In this document: one piece after another, positions 37,041 to 45,061 of the stretch
Numbering within the stretch: position 1 is the stretch's first letter
Layout: every line of letters begins with the position of its first letter
Assembly (NCBI RefSeq): GCF_011927785.1
Contig: NZ_JAATJK010000001.1
Span: forward strand, 3,348,001 to 3,412,000
Length of the DNA stretch: 64,000 nucleotides
From: Micromonospora profundi
GTDB taxonomy: Bacteria; Actinomycetota; Actinomycetes; Mycobacteriales; Micromonosporaceae
Reading direction: 5' to 3'
Position numbers and translations under genes: made by a program
The notes under the pieces: model-generated
Seen by the model: the letters and a program-made list of their open reading frames with translations, nothing else
Databases searched by the model: none
Told to the model about the DNA's origin: nothing

Positions 37041-38137
37041 CAGCTCACCACCTTCAAGAGTTGGTTAGCGACAAGGGCGGGCCAATAGTCCCGCGAGCGG
37101 TAGTACGCGGCCCGTGATGCTGCGGCGTAGTTTATCGGGTCGGCCAGCAGGTGCTGGGCGGCGCGCCACAGGCTGTCGGGACGGGACCGGTGCGACACGA
37201 TGACGCCACCGTCGCCGATCAGGTGGGGCAGGTTCCCGACGTCGTAGGCAACGACCGGAGTGCTGACGGCCATGGCTTCCAACGCGACGAGGCCGAACGT
37301 TTCGGCCCGGGACGGGACGATGACGACGCTGGCGTCGGCGAGCCAGGACGGGACCTCGTGCCAGGCGAGGCCGGGCAGCAGGGTCACGCCGGGTGTCTCT
37401 GCGACCAGGGCGCGGCACCTGCGGCGTACCTGTTCCTGGCTGCCAACGGCCACCTCGAATGGTGCGTCGGCGAGCGCAACCTCGATGGGCCGGTCGAGGA
37501 CGTTGATCGGTTCGAGCAGTTCAGCGACACCTTTTTCCGGTCCGAGCCGGGCAAGGGCCCGAACGGGACCGCTGGCCCGGAGATGCTCGCGGTAACTGCC
37601 AGGTCGGGGTTCGGGCACGGTGAGCAAGGCGTTCGGCACCACGCTCCAACTGCTGCTGTCGTAGCCGCGGACTGCCGCCTCGGTCAGCACCGTGGCCGAG
37701 GGCGCGATGATGGCATCAGGGCGACGGGCCAGTGCTGCTTGGAGGTCCATGTCGTGGCCGATGACGTGTGCGGCGAGGATGGTGCGGATGCCGGGGTGGG
37801 TCGGCATGATCCGGCCGAGTCCCCACAGGGCGTCGACGTAGACGACGGCGCGTACCTGACGTCGCCGGAACAGCCGCTCGAGCTCCTCGCCGATGGCGGT
37901 GGCGGATGCGTCGATCGCCGCGCGCAGGGTGGCGTCATCGCAGGGGAACTGTACGTCGAGGCTGCGCAGCCGCTCGATGGGTACGTTGCGGTAGGTCGGT
38001 GGCGCCGCCGGGTCGGCGGTCACGATGACGGATTCAGCGTTGATCTGCTGGAGGCCGACGGCGTGCGCGATGACCGCACGTTCCATCCCGGCCGGGACGT
38101 CGGGCCGCCAGGAGGCGAGAACGAACGCGATGGTCAT
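37040..38137 (-). CDS. GT4-family glycosyltransferase
   Basis: 365 aa from the ATG at 38137, overlapping the PRT stop (ATGA); 47 codons upstream in frame are rejected. The two-domain GT-B fold shows VVYVDALWGLGRIMP in the N-half, and VVPNALLTVPEPRPG, ARLGPEKGVAELLEPINVLD and PSRAETFGLVALEAMAVSTP in the C-half. The last is the E-x7-E nucleotide-sugar site of GT4 enzymes. Soluble. It probably transfers a sugar from a nucleotide donor to an operon-specific acceptor. Coupled by overlaps to its neighbours on both sides. Confidence 0.88.
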   Translation of the reverse strand: MTIAFVLASWRPDVPAGMERAVIAHAVGLQQINAESVIVTADPAAPPTYRNVPIERLRSLDVQFPCDDATLRAAIDASATAIGEELERLFRRRQVRAVVYVDALWGLGRIMPTHPGIRTILAAHVIGHDMDLQAALARRPDAIIAPSATVLTEAAVRGYDSSSWSVVPNALLTVPEPRPGSYREHLRASGPVRALARLGPEKGVAELLEPINVLDRPIEVALADAPFEVAVGSQEQVRRRCRALVAETPGVTLLPGLAWHEVPSWLADASVVIVPSRAETFGLVALEAMAVSTPVVAYDVGNLPHLIGDGGVIVSHRSRPDSLWRAAQHLLADPINYAAASRAAYYRSRDYWPALVANQLLKVVS

Positions 38138-38721
38138 GCGGTCCGTACCCGGCTCGGGATAGGCAGGTCCGCGACCGTTGTTTCGGCGGCGAGTGTTGGT
38201 TCCCAGGGGAACCAGACCCAGTCGTCGACAGTCCAGATCCACAGATCCGGGTCGAAGACACTTCCAGCGTTGCGGCACAACGCCACGGTGCGCAGGGCTA
38301 CGTCAGGGCCGAGGTGCACGCCGAGTTCGGGCAGCAGCGTGGCGAAGGTGGCACCCGTGCCGCAGATGTCATCAACGACGAGAACAGTGCCCCCCAGGCT
38401 GCCCGCGGCCGGTCGGGTGGTGAGAGGGGCGAGGTCGTAGGTGACGGTGCCGGTCGCTTCGGTGTAGGTGGCGCCGGTTGGGTTGTGCTTGGCGTCGACG
38501 TGGAAGCTCGGGACATGCAGGAGTTCGCTGATGCCCCGTGCTGGGGCGAGGCCGCCGTTGGCGATGCCGATTGTGGCGGTGATGGACCAGTTCCGCTGCC
38601 GGACGGTGTCGGCCAGCACCTCGATCGCCCGGTCGTATGCGTCAAGCTGGATGCGGAGGATCCTTTGGTGGCGGAACGTGCGCGGGCGGGCAGGTGGTTG
38701 GTGCGCCGGCGAGATGTTCAT
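38134..38721 (-). CDS. Purine-type phosphoribosyltransferase
   Basis: 195 aa. The PRPP-binding loop is GTVLVVDDICGTGATF (about 110-125). The substrate hood has IGIANGGLAPARGISELLHV and the C-terminus has VDDWVWFPWE, an ending typical of xanthine/guanine-type PRTs. The enzyme family joins a nucleobase to PRPP. In an operon that makes preQ0, a deazaguanine-like base, preQ0 or a derivative is a natural substrate, as proposed for ToyH in toyocamycin biosynthesis (family knowledge; substrate inferred). Overlaps both neighbours by ATGA. Confidence 0.87.
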   Translation of the reverse strand: MNISPAHQPPARPRTFRHQRILRIQLDAYDRAIEVLADTVRQRNWSITATIGIANGGLAPARGISELLHVPSFHVDAKHNPTGATYTEATGTVTYDLAPLTTRPAAGSLGGTVLVVDDICGTGATFATLLPELGVHLGPDVALRTVALCRNAGSVFDPDLWIWTVDDWVWFPWEPTLAAETTVADLPIPSRVRTA

Positions 38722-39650
38722 GGGGTGCCTTCCCGAGCGCTGAGGGCGAGGTCGGTGGCGCTGCGAAGGGGGTGCAGGCCGCCGATGTTGAGGGCGGTGC
38801 TGTCGTTGCGCCAGACTCGGCCGTCGGCGCGGATGACGGTGAAGTTGCCGGCGACGTCGCGGTTACGCAGCCGCATGTTGAGCCGCTCGGGGACGTCCAG
38901 TGCGGTGAACAGGGTCAGGGCTTCGTCGTCGCTGAGCAGTTCGTCGGGCAGAGCGGTGCCGGCGCCGATGGGCAGCATCTGCAGGGCGCTGAACCCGCAG
39001 GCCCCGAGTCCGGCGGCGAGGTCCACCATCTCTTGCAGGTAGCCGGCGGTGCGGCGCATGAGCACGGTCTGGATCTGTACGGGGATGCGCAGCGCGACCG
39101 CGGTCTGGATGCCTTCGATGGCTCTGGCGAAGCTGAGCGGTCCTCGGATGGCGTCGTGGCGGTCCGAGTCGGGGCCGTCGAGGCTGACCCGGATGGCGTC
39201 GGTGTGCCCGGCCAGCTCGGCGGCGCGTCGCGCCAGGTGCCAGCCGTTGGTGGTGATGGAGACGGCGCTGCGGCGCCCGCCTCGAACGATGTCCAGCAGC
39301 CTGGGCAGGTCTCGCAGTAGCAGCGGTTCGCCGCCGGAGATATCGACTCCGAGGACGTCGGCATCGGCGAGGACGTGGGCAACCCGGTGCCGTTCGGTGG
39401 TGTCCGCCTCTTTCACTGAGGTGTCGTCGAGGCATTGCGGGCAGTGCAGGTTGCATCGAACGATCGGCGACCAGCAGATGCTGTCCGGGGTAGACCGCCC
39501 GAGGTCACCGGGCGCAACGGGTGGCCAGCCGGTCACCGTTGCCTGGGCGAGGGTGACTCGGCCGCTCCCGATAGGGGTGGGAGCGCGGTGTGTCATCCCT
39601 GATGCGGGATCGTGGATGAGGTCGCCGTGGGCGGCGAAGGTTCGCATCAT
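38718..39650 (-). CDS. Radical SAM enzyme
   Basis: 310 aa from the ATG at 39650, which overlaps the GT2 stop (ATGA). The iron-sulfur motif CNLHCPQC is at about 65-72, followed by SGGEPLLLRDLPRL, VSLDGPDSDRHDAIRG and LPIGAGTALPDELLS. It lacks a cysteine-rich SPASM or twitch tail. The layout is of the MoaA/PqqE-like group; it generates a 5'-deoxyadenosyl radical to modify an unknown substrate, possibly the deazapurine or sugar intermediate. It sits mid-operon between GT2 and PRT genes. Confidence 0.88.
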   Translation of the reverse strand: MMRTFAAHGDLIHDPASGMTHRAPTPIGSGRVTLAQATVTGWPPVAPGDLGRSTPDSICWSPIVRCNLHCPQCLDDTSVKEADTTERHRVAHVLADADVLGVDISGGEPLLLRDLPRLLDIVRGGRRSAVSITTNGWHLARRAAELAGHTDAIRVSLDGPDSDRHDAIRGPLSFARAIEGIQTAVALRIPVQIQTVLMRRTAGYLQEMVDLAAGLGACGFSALQMLPIGAGTALPDELLSDDEALTLFTALDVPERLNMRLRNRDVAGNFTVIRADGRVWRNDSTALNIGGLHPLRSATDLALSAREGTP

Positions 39651-40656
39651 CGCAGGGTCTCTGCCTTCCGCAGCAGATTGCCGGCGCGCTCGGCCAGGTC
39701 CGCAGCGCGGCCAGTGGGCTTCGGCTGCGCGCAAAGCTGCCGGTAGAGGGCGATTCGGGGTGCGACACCGGCGAGCTTGGCCTTCCAAGCAGCAGCGGGA
39801 TCGGGTGGATCGATGTGCCAACCTCGGGCTTGCCGCAGCGGGATGACGAAGCAGCCGTGGCCGATGAGGGCCGCACCGAAGTAGGTGTCTTCGGCGCCCC
39901 AGCCCTCGGCACCGAAAGCGGGGTGAAAGCCGCCGACGTCCAGCACCACCCGGCGAGGCACCGCGACGAGGGCGGTCACAGCCATGCGGGGCAGGTCCCA
40001 GTCGTAGTAGGTGCGACCGTTGCCGAGGTCGATGAAATCGCGGGTGCCCTGTAGTGGCCTGCCGACGAACGGCGTCGGGTAGACCTGGCCGGTGTAGAAC
40101 ATCGACACATTTGCCGGTGGGGTCCACCGCACTCGATGGTCCGCGTCGAGGTCAGGCTCACCGGGCGGCACGACCGGGTAGCCGTTGGCGTCGGCCAGGT
40201 AGGGGATGTTGTTCCGGAAGCCGACGAGGACGGTGTGATGCCGGGCGCGGGCGGCGACGTCGGCCAGAACGTGGTCTCGCAGGACCATGTCGGCGTCGAG
40301 GAACACGATCGTGTCGCCGGTGGCGAGGTGGACTCCGACGTTGCGGGCCGCTCCCGCGCCCGAGCGGGCGTGAAGGCGGACGGCCCGGTCGACGCGCGGG
40401 TGCGCGGCGAGCAGCTCGGTGGTGGCATCGGTGGACGCGTCGTCGACCGCGATCACCTCGACGGTCGCCGCAGTGTGCTGCTCAGCGAGCGCGTCGAGAA
40501 CCGGCGCCAGACTATGGGCGGTGTCGCAGGCCGGAATGACGACGCTGAGTCGGGTGCCGGCTCCGAGCTGCGGCGGAGTCGGGGCATGCCAGTCCAGGCC
40601 GGTGCGGCGGGTGAACGTCGCGGTGATGTGGCGGTAATCGTTGGCGGTGACGGCTA

Positions 40657-41852
40657 GTGCCTCGTCTTTGAACGTTGATCGTGTAATCCGTTGGTTCTGA
40701 GGATGTGTCGGGCAGGCTGTCTCCCATCGTTTCTGGTCTGGGAGGTGGTGGCGTGGGTAGGCGCCCGGAGGTGTTCGTCCGGCAGGTGTCGATGGTCGAG
40801 GGTCAACGGTTGCAGCGGATCACTCGGACGGCGAAGGACCCGGTGAAGCTGCGGCGGGCGATCGTGGTGCTGATGTCCGCCCAGGGACAGCCGGCCCCGG
40901 ACATCGCTCATCTGCTCAAGGCCAGCGAGGACTACGTCCGCGACGTGATCCACGCGTTCAACGATCGGGGGTTCGACGCCCTGGACCCAAAATGGAGCGG
41001 GGGCGCACCGAGACGGATCGATGAGCAGACCCGCGACTGGATCTGCGTCATCGCCCGGTGCGACCCCCGTTTCCTCGGCCGACCCTTCTCCTGCTGGTCC
41101 CTGACCAAGCTGCGCGACTACCTCATCGCCGCCGGCCACGTCACGACCATCAGCGTCGAGACCGTCCGCCGGATCCTGCACGAACGCGGCGTGACGTGGC
41201 AGGCCACCAAGACGTGGAAGGCCAGCACCGACCCCGACTTCACCACGAAGATGCGCCGGATCCTGGACCTCTACGACCACCCACCAGCAGATGGTCGGGT
41301 GTTGTCCGTCGACGAGTTCGGGCCGCTGAACCTGCAACCCCGACCCGGACGGGCCTGGCGGCCCGTCGCACACCCGGTGCGACTGCGGGCCACCTACACC
41401 CGCGACCAGGGCGTACGACACATGATCGCCGCCCTGGACCTGACCACCGGCAAGCTGCACTACCGCATCCGCGACCGGAAACGATGGCGGGAATTCCTCA
41501 GCTTCCTCAAGACACTGCGCGCCCGGTGGCCCGATGACCGGCTCTACCTGATCCTGGACAACTTCTCCCCACACAAGCACCCCGAGGTCCGCGCCTGGTG
41601 CACCGCCAACCAGATCGACCTGGTGTTCCTACCGACCTACGCCTCCTGGCTGAACTGGATCGAGGCCGAATTCGCCGCCGTACGCTACTTCGCCCTCAAC
41701 GGCACCGACCACCGCACCCACGCCGAGCAAGACACCGCCATCGGCGCCTACATCCGCTGGCGCAACCAACACGCCCAACCCAAAACCGGATACGCGATCA
41801 ACTCCAAGATCCGCCATCCCGATTACCCGTTCAAGGCCGCATGACGAGGCAC
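40657..41852 (+). mobile_element. IS630-family insertion sequence
   Basis: A 1196-bp element bounded by perfect 10-bp inverted ends GTGCCTCGTC (40657-40666) and GACGAGGCAC (41843-41852). It is flanked by TA on both sides (40655-40656, 41853-41854), the target duplication of IS630/Tc1-like elements. It carries one intact transposase gene. The perfect ends, intact transposase and clean split of a host gene suggest recent insertion. Confidence 0.93.
40753..41844 (+). CDS. IS630-family transposase
   Basis: 363 aa from the GTG at 40753, with GGGAGGTGG shortly upstream; an in-frame start at 40705 is possible. An N-terminal HTH (LLKASEDYVRDVIHAFNDRG) is followed by a DDE domain with D in LSVDEFGPLNL, D in LILDNFSPHKH and E in SWLNWIEAEFAAV. 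It cuts and pastes the element into TA targets. It is transcribed against the host operon. The reading frame is intact, so the copy is probably still functional. Confidence 0.93.
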   Translation: MGRRPEVFVRQVSMVEGQRLQRITRTAKDPVKLRRAIVVLMSAQGQPAPDIAHLLKASEDYVRDVIHAFNDRGFDALDPKWSGGAPRRIDEQTRDWICVIARCDPRFLGRPFSCWSLTKLRDYLIAAGHVTTISVETVRRILHERGVTWQATKTWKASTDPDFTTKMRRILDLYDHPPADGRVLSVDEFGPLNLQPRPGRAWRPVAHPVRLRATYTRDQGVRHMIAALDLTTGKLHYRIRDRKRWREFLSFLKTLRARWPDDRLYLILDNFSPHKHPEVRAWCTANQIDLVFLPTYASWLNWIEAEFAAVRYFALNGTDHRTHAEQDTAIGAYIRWRNQHAQPKTGYAINSKIRHPDYPFKAA

Positions 41853-41881
41853 TAGTACCTCGCTGAGGGTGGTAGGCACGG

Positions 41882-42367
41882 TCACCACCCCCACGCGTCG
41901 AGGACCTTGGCTGCCTCGGGCCAACCGGCGTCGTGGTCAGGGATCCAGTGGATACGCGGCCGGTGGGGATCGGCGAGGAGTTCGGCGAGGAGCACCAGGT
42001 AGAGCGGTTCGGCTATGACGAGGATGTCGTCGGGGGTGCGGTCGGTGAGCAGATCGGCTTGCAGCTGAGCCCTGACGCGCGGGCGCAGCGCGACGGCGCG
42101 GGCCGGGTCGAGGGGCCGGTCGTAGGTGTGCAGGTGGGTGTCGGCGGTGACGAGGCCGTGCTCGGCAGACAGGAATCGGACCCGGCTGCGCTGGTGCGGC
42201 CGGTGACCGAGCCGGGCACGCAGGTGCGGCACACAACCACCGTCGTAGAGGTCGAGGGCAGGCAGCGGCGTGGTCGTGGGCGTCTTCTCCGCCGAGCAGC
42301 CGACGATGACCAGCTCTGCCCGCTCGGCGTGGGCGGTATGGGCGAGTCGCAGGCGTGGGAGGTTCAT
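41882..42367 (-). CDS. DUF6884-like protein
   Basis: 161 aa, ATG overlapping the previous stop (ATGA). VIVGCSAEKTPTTTPLPA near the N-terminus, then DLYDGGCVPHLRARLG, RVRFLSAEHGLVTADTHL and HTYDRPLDP match the DUF6884 pattern (GCS-x-K, SA-x-HGL). The function of this family is not established to my knowledge. The conserved Cys, Lys and His suggest an enzyme. It sits between the FGE-like gene and the split GT2 gene. It may act on the nucleoside intermediate, but this is only context. Confidence 0.7.
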   Translation of the reverse strand: MNLPRLRLAHTAHAERAELVIVGCSAEKTPTTTPLPALDLYDGGCVPHLRARLGHRPHQRSRVRFLSAEHGLVTADTHLHTYDRPLDPARAVALRPRVRAQLQADLLTDRTPDDILVIAEPLYLVLLAELLADPHRPRIHWIPDHDAGWPEAAKVLDAWGW

Positions 42368-42951
42368 GGGGTGCGCACCGGCCTGACGGAGATGCCGGGG
42401 CTACGGCGTTCGACGGGAGCAGCGTTGAGGAAGGTGGTGTGGGCATACAGCGGCGGGGAGGCGTACGAGCCGCCTCGGATGATCTTTCCCAGGCCCATCG
42501 CGGTGCTGGCGGTCCATTCCCAGACGTTGCCTGCCAGATCCAGCACGCCCTGCGGCGTGGCGCCTGATGGGTACCGGCCGACCGGCTGGGCTGCACGTGG
42601 GGACTGTCCGGCCCCCGTGAGTAGGGCGCGGTCGGGGGTCCACGGTTCGTCGCCCCACGGGTAGAGGCGGCGACTCGGTCCGGCGGCGATCCATTCCCAC
42701 TCCACCGATGTGGGCAGCCGCCCGCCTGCTTCGGCGGCGAGGCCGACGGCGTCGCCGTGGCTGATGCCGGTGATCGGCAGGTCGGTGTCGCCGGCACCGC
42801 AATGGGCGGCGGTCAGTGGCGTCTCCGCGACGAGGAGGTCAGGCACGGGACGGGGTTTGCGGGCGTCGCCGTAGAGGCAGGTACCAGCAGGGACGGGTAT
42901 CCAGCGGACGCTACGGGGGCGTACGAGCGGTCCGGTGTGCGTGATGGTCAT
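42364..42951 (-). CDS. FGE-sulfatase-fold protein lacking catalytic cysteines
   Basis: 195 aa from the ATG at 42951, with AGGAG 8 bases upstream (GATAGGAGCCGACCG). The fold signature is clear: GRLPTSVEWEWIAAG, YPWGDEPWTPDR, GVLDLAGNVWEWTAS and RGGSYASPP. True formylglycine-generating enzymes need cysteines after the RGGS strand; none is present in the C-terminal 45 residues. The protein is also shorter than typical FGEs (about 280 aa). It may be a binding protein of C-type-lectin/FGE fold, as used by DGR target proteins, or a diverged EgtB/SUMF1-like enzyme. It follows the RT gene directly (10-base gap). Confidence 0.82.
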   Translation of the reverse strand: MTITHTGPLVRPRSVRWIPVPAGTCLYGDARKPRPVPDLLVAETPLTAAHCGAGDTDLPITGISHGDAVGLAAEAGGRLPTSVEWEWIAAGPSRRLYPWGDEPWTPDRALLTGAGQSPRAAQPVGRYPSGATPQGVLDLAGNVWEWTASTAMGLGKIIRGGSYASPPLYAHTTFLNAAPVERRSPGISVRPVRTP

Positions 42952-42961
42952 CGGTCGGCTC

Positions 42962-43939
42962 CTATCCGTCGATGAGGAAGAGGTCTTCGGCGTTGGCCTG
43001 GTGCGGTGGCCGGACGCGGCTCTTGCGCGGGTGCGGCTGCATCTGCCAGCTGGCGAGGGCGGCGGTGAGGGCGTCGAACGCGGCGACCGCACCGGCCTCG
43101 TCCGCCGCGAAGATCAGGTAGTTGTCCGCGAACCGCACGACAGGCCAGCCGGTGAGCATGGCGTCGACCTGTGACAGGCGCAGGTGAAACAGCACCGGCC
43201 ACAGGCCACTGCCCGGGACCAGTGGCGTCGGCAGCGCCTCGACGACGCGGCGGAACAGCCGCAGGAACGAGCCGTCGGCCACGTGGACGGCGAGCCAGTT
43301 CACGAACTGATCGGTGCTGCCGCCTGCCGAGGCCCCGGCCACGTCGACAACGGCGACCCACTGCCGGCCCGCCGCCAGGTGTTGCTCGGCCTGGCGCAGG
43401 GCGGTGATCCGGTTGCGGCGCGGCCGGTACGCCGATACCCAGTCCGCCAGGACCTGGTGCTCGATGATCGGCTCGACTGCGCGACGCATCGCCCGGTGCA
43501 CGATGCGGTCCTCCACCGTTGGGATCACCGCCGGGAAGACCTTGCCCGTGTAGGAGGTGATCTCCACGTGCCGTAACGGGCCCGGCTCCCACGTCCCTGT
43601 CCGCAGCCGGTCGGACAGCTCACCGAGACGCGGTCGTAGCCCGCTGCGGTAGCCGGCCCAGGTAAGGCCGTCAGCACCCGATGCGCCGGCACGGCGCATG
43701 CACAGCCGAGCCGCCGCCACCAGGTGCGGCAGGTCCACCAGGTACGGCATGAGGGAGTGCGCCGGGGACTGCACAGGTGGGGCCGGTTGGGCTATCGTGG
43801 GGTTCGCTTGGACGGCAGGAACGATCCCGCCGCCGACGATCGCAGGGCCGCTCCCCCACACGCGCGGCCCGTCACGGCGGGAACGACGGCCCCGTCCAAG
43901 CCCATCTGACCTGCGTGAGTCCGGTGATTCAGCGGCCAC
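42962..43939 (-). CDS. Divergent reverse transcriptase
   Basis: 325 aa from the GTG at 43939, or 262 aa from ATG 43750 (MPYLVDLPHL), which I prefer. The extra N-terminus is Arg/Ser/Pro-rich and overlies a structured RNA candidate. RT motifs appear in order: RLRTGTWEPGPLRHVEI, VFPAVIPTVEDRIVHRAM, motif A WVAVVDVAGAS (Asp), PLVPGSGLWPVLFHLRLSQV, motif C RFADNYLIFAA (YxDD changed to FADN) and PHPRKSRVRPP. The second Asp of YxDD is replaced, which could lower but not necessarily abolish activity. No maturase or X-domain tail is visible, so it is not a group II intron protein. It sits between queE and an FGE-fold gene, which is unusual. Confidence 0.85.
   Translation of the reverse strand: MAAESPDSRRSDGLGRGRRSRRDGPRVWGSGPAIVGGGIVPAVQANPTIAQPAPPVQSPAHSLMPYLVDLPHLVAAARLCMRRAGASGADGLTWAGYRSGLRPRLGELSDRLRTGTWEPGPLRHVEITSYTGKVFPAVIPTVEDRIVHRAMRRAVEPIIEHQVLADWVSAYRPRRNRITALRQAEQHLAAGRQWVAVVDVAGASAGGSTDQFVNWLAVHVADGSFLRLFRRVVEALPTPLVPGSGLWPVLFHLRLSQVDAMLTGWPVVRFADNYLIFAADEAGAVAAFDALTAALASWQMQPHPRKSRVRPPHQANAEDLFLIDG
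43806..43901 (-). ncRNA. Long imperfect hairpin upstream of the RT, candidate RT-associated RNA
   Basis: The 96-base segment folds as three nested stems. Outer: GCTTGGACGG (43806-43815) with CCGTCCAAGC (43892-43901). Middle: CCCGCCG (43826-43832) with CGGCGGG (43875-43881). Inner: GGGCCGC (43845-43851) with GCGGCCC (43864-43870). The outer and middle stems are separated by a symmetric 10x10 internal loop. The same DNA also holds direct repeats ACGGCRGGAACGA at 43812-43824 and 43874-43886. It lies between the queE stop and the first conserved RT residues, where retrons and some other RT systems keep their template RNA. That functional reading is inference. Confidence 0.5.
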
Positions 43940-44684
43940 GGGTGTCCTCCCACAGCAACACGTGCAGGCGGCTGCTCAGGTGCCAACCTCTGGCTAGGAC
44001 CGCGTCCGCGAGGTCCCGCATTCCGGCTAGGACCACATCACTGGTGGTGCCTTCGGGCATCACCCAGACCGGGTCCAGCCCGAACTGCTCCTGAATCCGG
44101 GCGATCTCGTCAAACTCCGCTGCGGAGGTGGCCACGAACTTGAACACGGCCCGGCCCGAGCCGGCCAGTGCCGACAGCGCGTCCGGGTTGATCCGCCGCC
44201 GACCGTCCCTCGGTCCGGCGAAGCCAGAAAGCTTCGGAGACACGTTGAACGCGCCTATCGATGCGACGAGTGCCGGCAGGGGAACGACCGTGCCGTTGGT
44301 TTCGATCTCTACCCGTCGCCCCGCAGCGGTGACCGCGTCCACCACGGGCAGCAGCCGGTCCTGCTGCAACAGCGGCTCGCCGCCGGTGATGACCAGCAGC
44401 CGTGTCTGCTGTGTCAACACCCACCGAATGATCTCCTCGGCCGGGCGGTCGGCCGTGTGCGCGCGGAGATCGAAGCGGGAGGTATCCCACGTGTATGGGG
44501 TGTCGCAGCGTGGGCAGGAGAGGTTGCACCGCGACAGCCGTAGGAACAACGCCTGCTGGCCGGTGCTCGGTCCTTCGCCCTGCAGGGTCGGGCCGAATGT
44601 CTCCGCGACCAGCAACGGCCGCGCCGGCACCGCAGGCGAGCCGGCTGGAAATGGCGGTACGGCGGGCATGGACGGGGCTGTCAT
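43929..44684 (-). CDS. queE: 7-carboxy-7-deazaguanine synthase
   Basis: 251 aa from the ATG at 44684, overlapping the queD stop (ATGA). FGPTLQGEGPSTGQQALFLR leads into the radical SAM motif CNLSCPRC and TPYTWDTSRFD, which are characteristic of QueE. VITGGEPLLQQDRLLPV and VEIETNGTVVPLPALVAS follow. It converts 6-carboxy-tetrahydropterin to 7-carboxy-7-deazaguanine. Complete. Confidence 0.94.
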   Translation of the reverse strand: MTAPSMPAVPPFPAGSPAVPARPLLVAETFGPTLQGEGPSTGQQALFLRLSRCNLSCPRCDTPYTWDTSRFDLRAHTADRPAEEIIRWVLTQQTRLLVITGGEPLLQQDRLLPVVDAVTAAGRRVEIETNGTVVPLPALVASIGAFNVSPKLSGFAGPRDGRRRINPDALSALAGSGRAVFKFVATSAAEFDEIARIQEQFGLDPVWVMPEGTTSDVVLAGMRDLADAVLARGWHLSSRLHVLLWEDTRGR

Positions 44685-45061
44685 GGCAGGTCTGGCCCGT
44701 ACTCGGCGAACGTGGACGCTGTTTCCGACACCCGGACCTTCTCCACCCGAACCGGTTCCGGTAGTCGCAGATGGTCGTGGCACCACTGGTAGAAGTAGGC
44801 GGCGAGGTGCTCGCTCGTCGGTGGTGCGTCCAGCACGGTGTTGAGGTCGCGGTGGTCGAAGTGGTCGCGGACATGCGCGCTGAACGGGCCGAGTTCGGCG
44901 AAGTCCACGACGAACCCGGGTCGGGTCAGCTCGCCGTCAGAGACGAGGTGCACCTCGACGCGGTAGCTGTGGCCATGGACGCGCGCGCACTGGTGGCCTT
45001 CGGGGAGGTCGGGCAGCGAGTGCGCGGCCTCGAACCGGAACTGCTTGCCGATGCGGAACAC
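44681..45061 (-). CDS. queD: 6-carboxy-tetrahydropterin synthase
   Basis: 126 aa, GTG start directly after the queC stop. The zinc and catalytic residues are in place: FEAAHSLPDLPEGHQCARVH, then HGHSYRVEVHL, DHFDHRDLN and PTSEHLAAYFY. It is a 6-pyruvoyl-tetrahydropterin-synthase-like protein making 6-carboxy-5,6,7,8-tetrahydropterin from dihydroneopterin triphosphate for preQ0 synthesis. Confidence 0.94.
   Translation of the reverse strand: MFRIGKQFRFEAAHSLPDLPEGHQCARVHGHSYRVEVHLVSDGELTRPGFVVDFAELGPFSAHVRDHFDHRDLNTVLDAPPTSEHLAAYFYQWCHDHLRLPEPVRVEKVRVSETASTFAEYGPDLP

Larger units (their letters stand above)
39647..41885 (-). pseudogene. GT2-family glycosyltransferase gene interrupted by IS630
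   Basis: The 3' part (39647-40654) encodes a GT2 enzyme: RLSVVIPACDTAHSLAPVL, VIAVDDASTDATT, FLDADMVLRD (DxD) and a late GFHPAFGAEGWGAEDTYFG of the galactosyltransferase-like type. It is open only to the IS630 boundary. On the far side of the element, 41855-41885 starts with GTG (overlapping the preceding stop by GTGA) and encodes MTVPTTLSEV. Removing the element and one TA restores a single frame across the junction (SEV-LAV-TANDYR). The insertion therefore split an intact, operon-coupled gene after codon 10. A truncated product could be made from an internal start (GTG 40456), which would lose the N-terminal strand. Confidence 0.9.

Noticed and set aside
42364..42951. Functional formylglycine-generating enzyme
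   Set aside because: The cysteines needed for catalysis are absent from the C-terminal strand and no sulfatase gene is present.
42364..43939. A full diversity-generating retroelement
   Set aside because: No template repeat matching the 3' end of the FGE-fold gene was seen and the RT motif C is atypical; kept only as a hypothesis.
42962..43939. Group II intron-encoded protein
   Set aside because: No maturase or HNH tail and no intron boundary features; the gene is embedded by overlaps in an operon.
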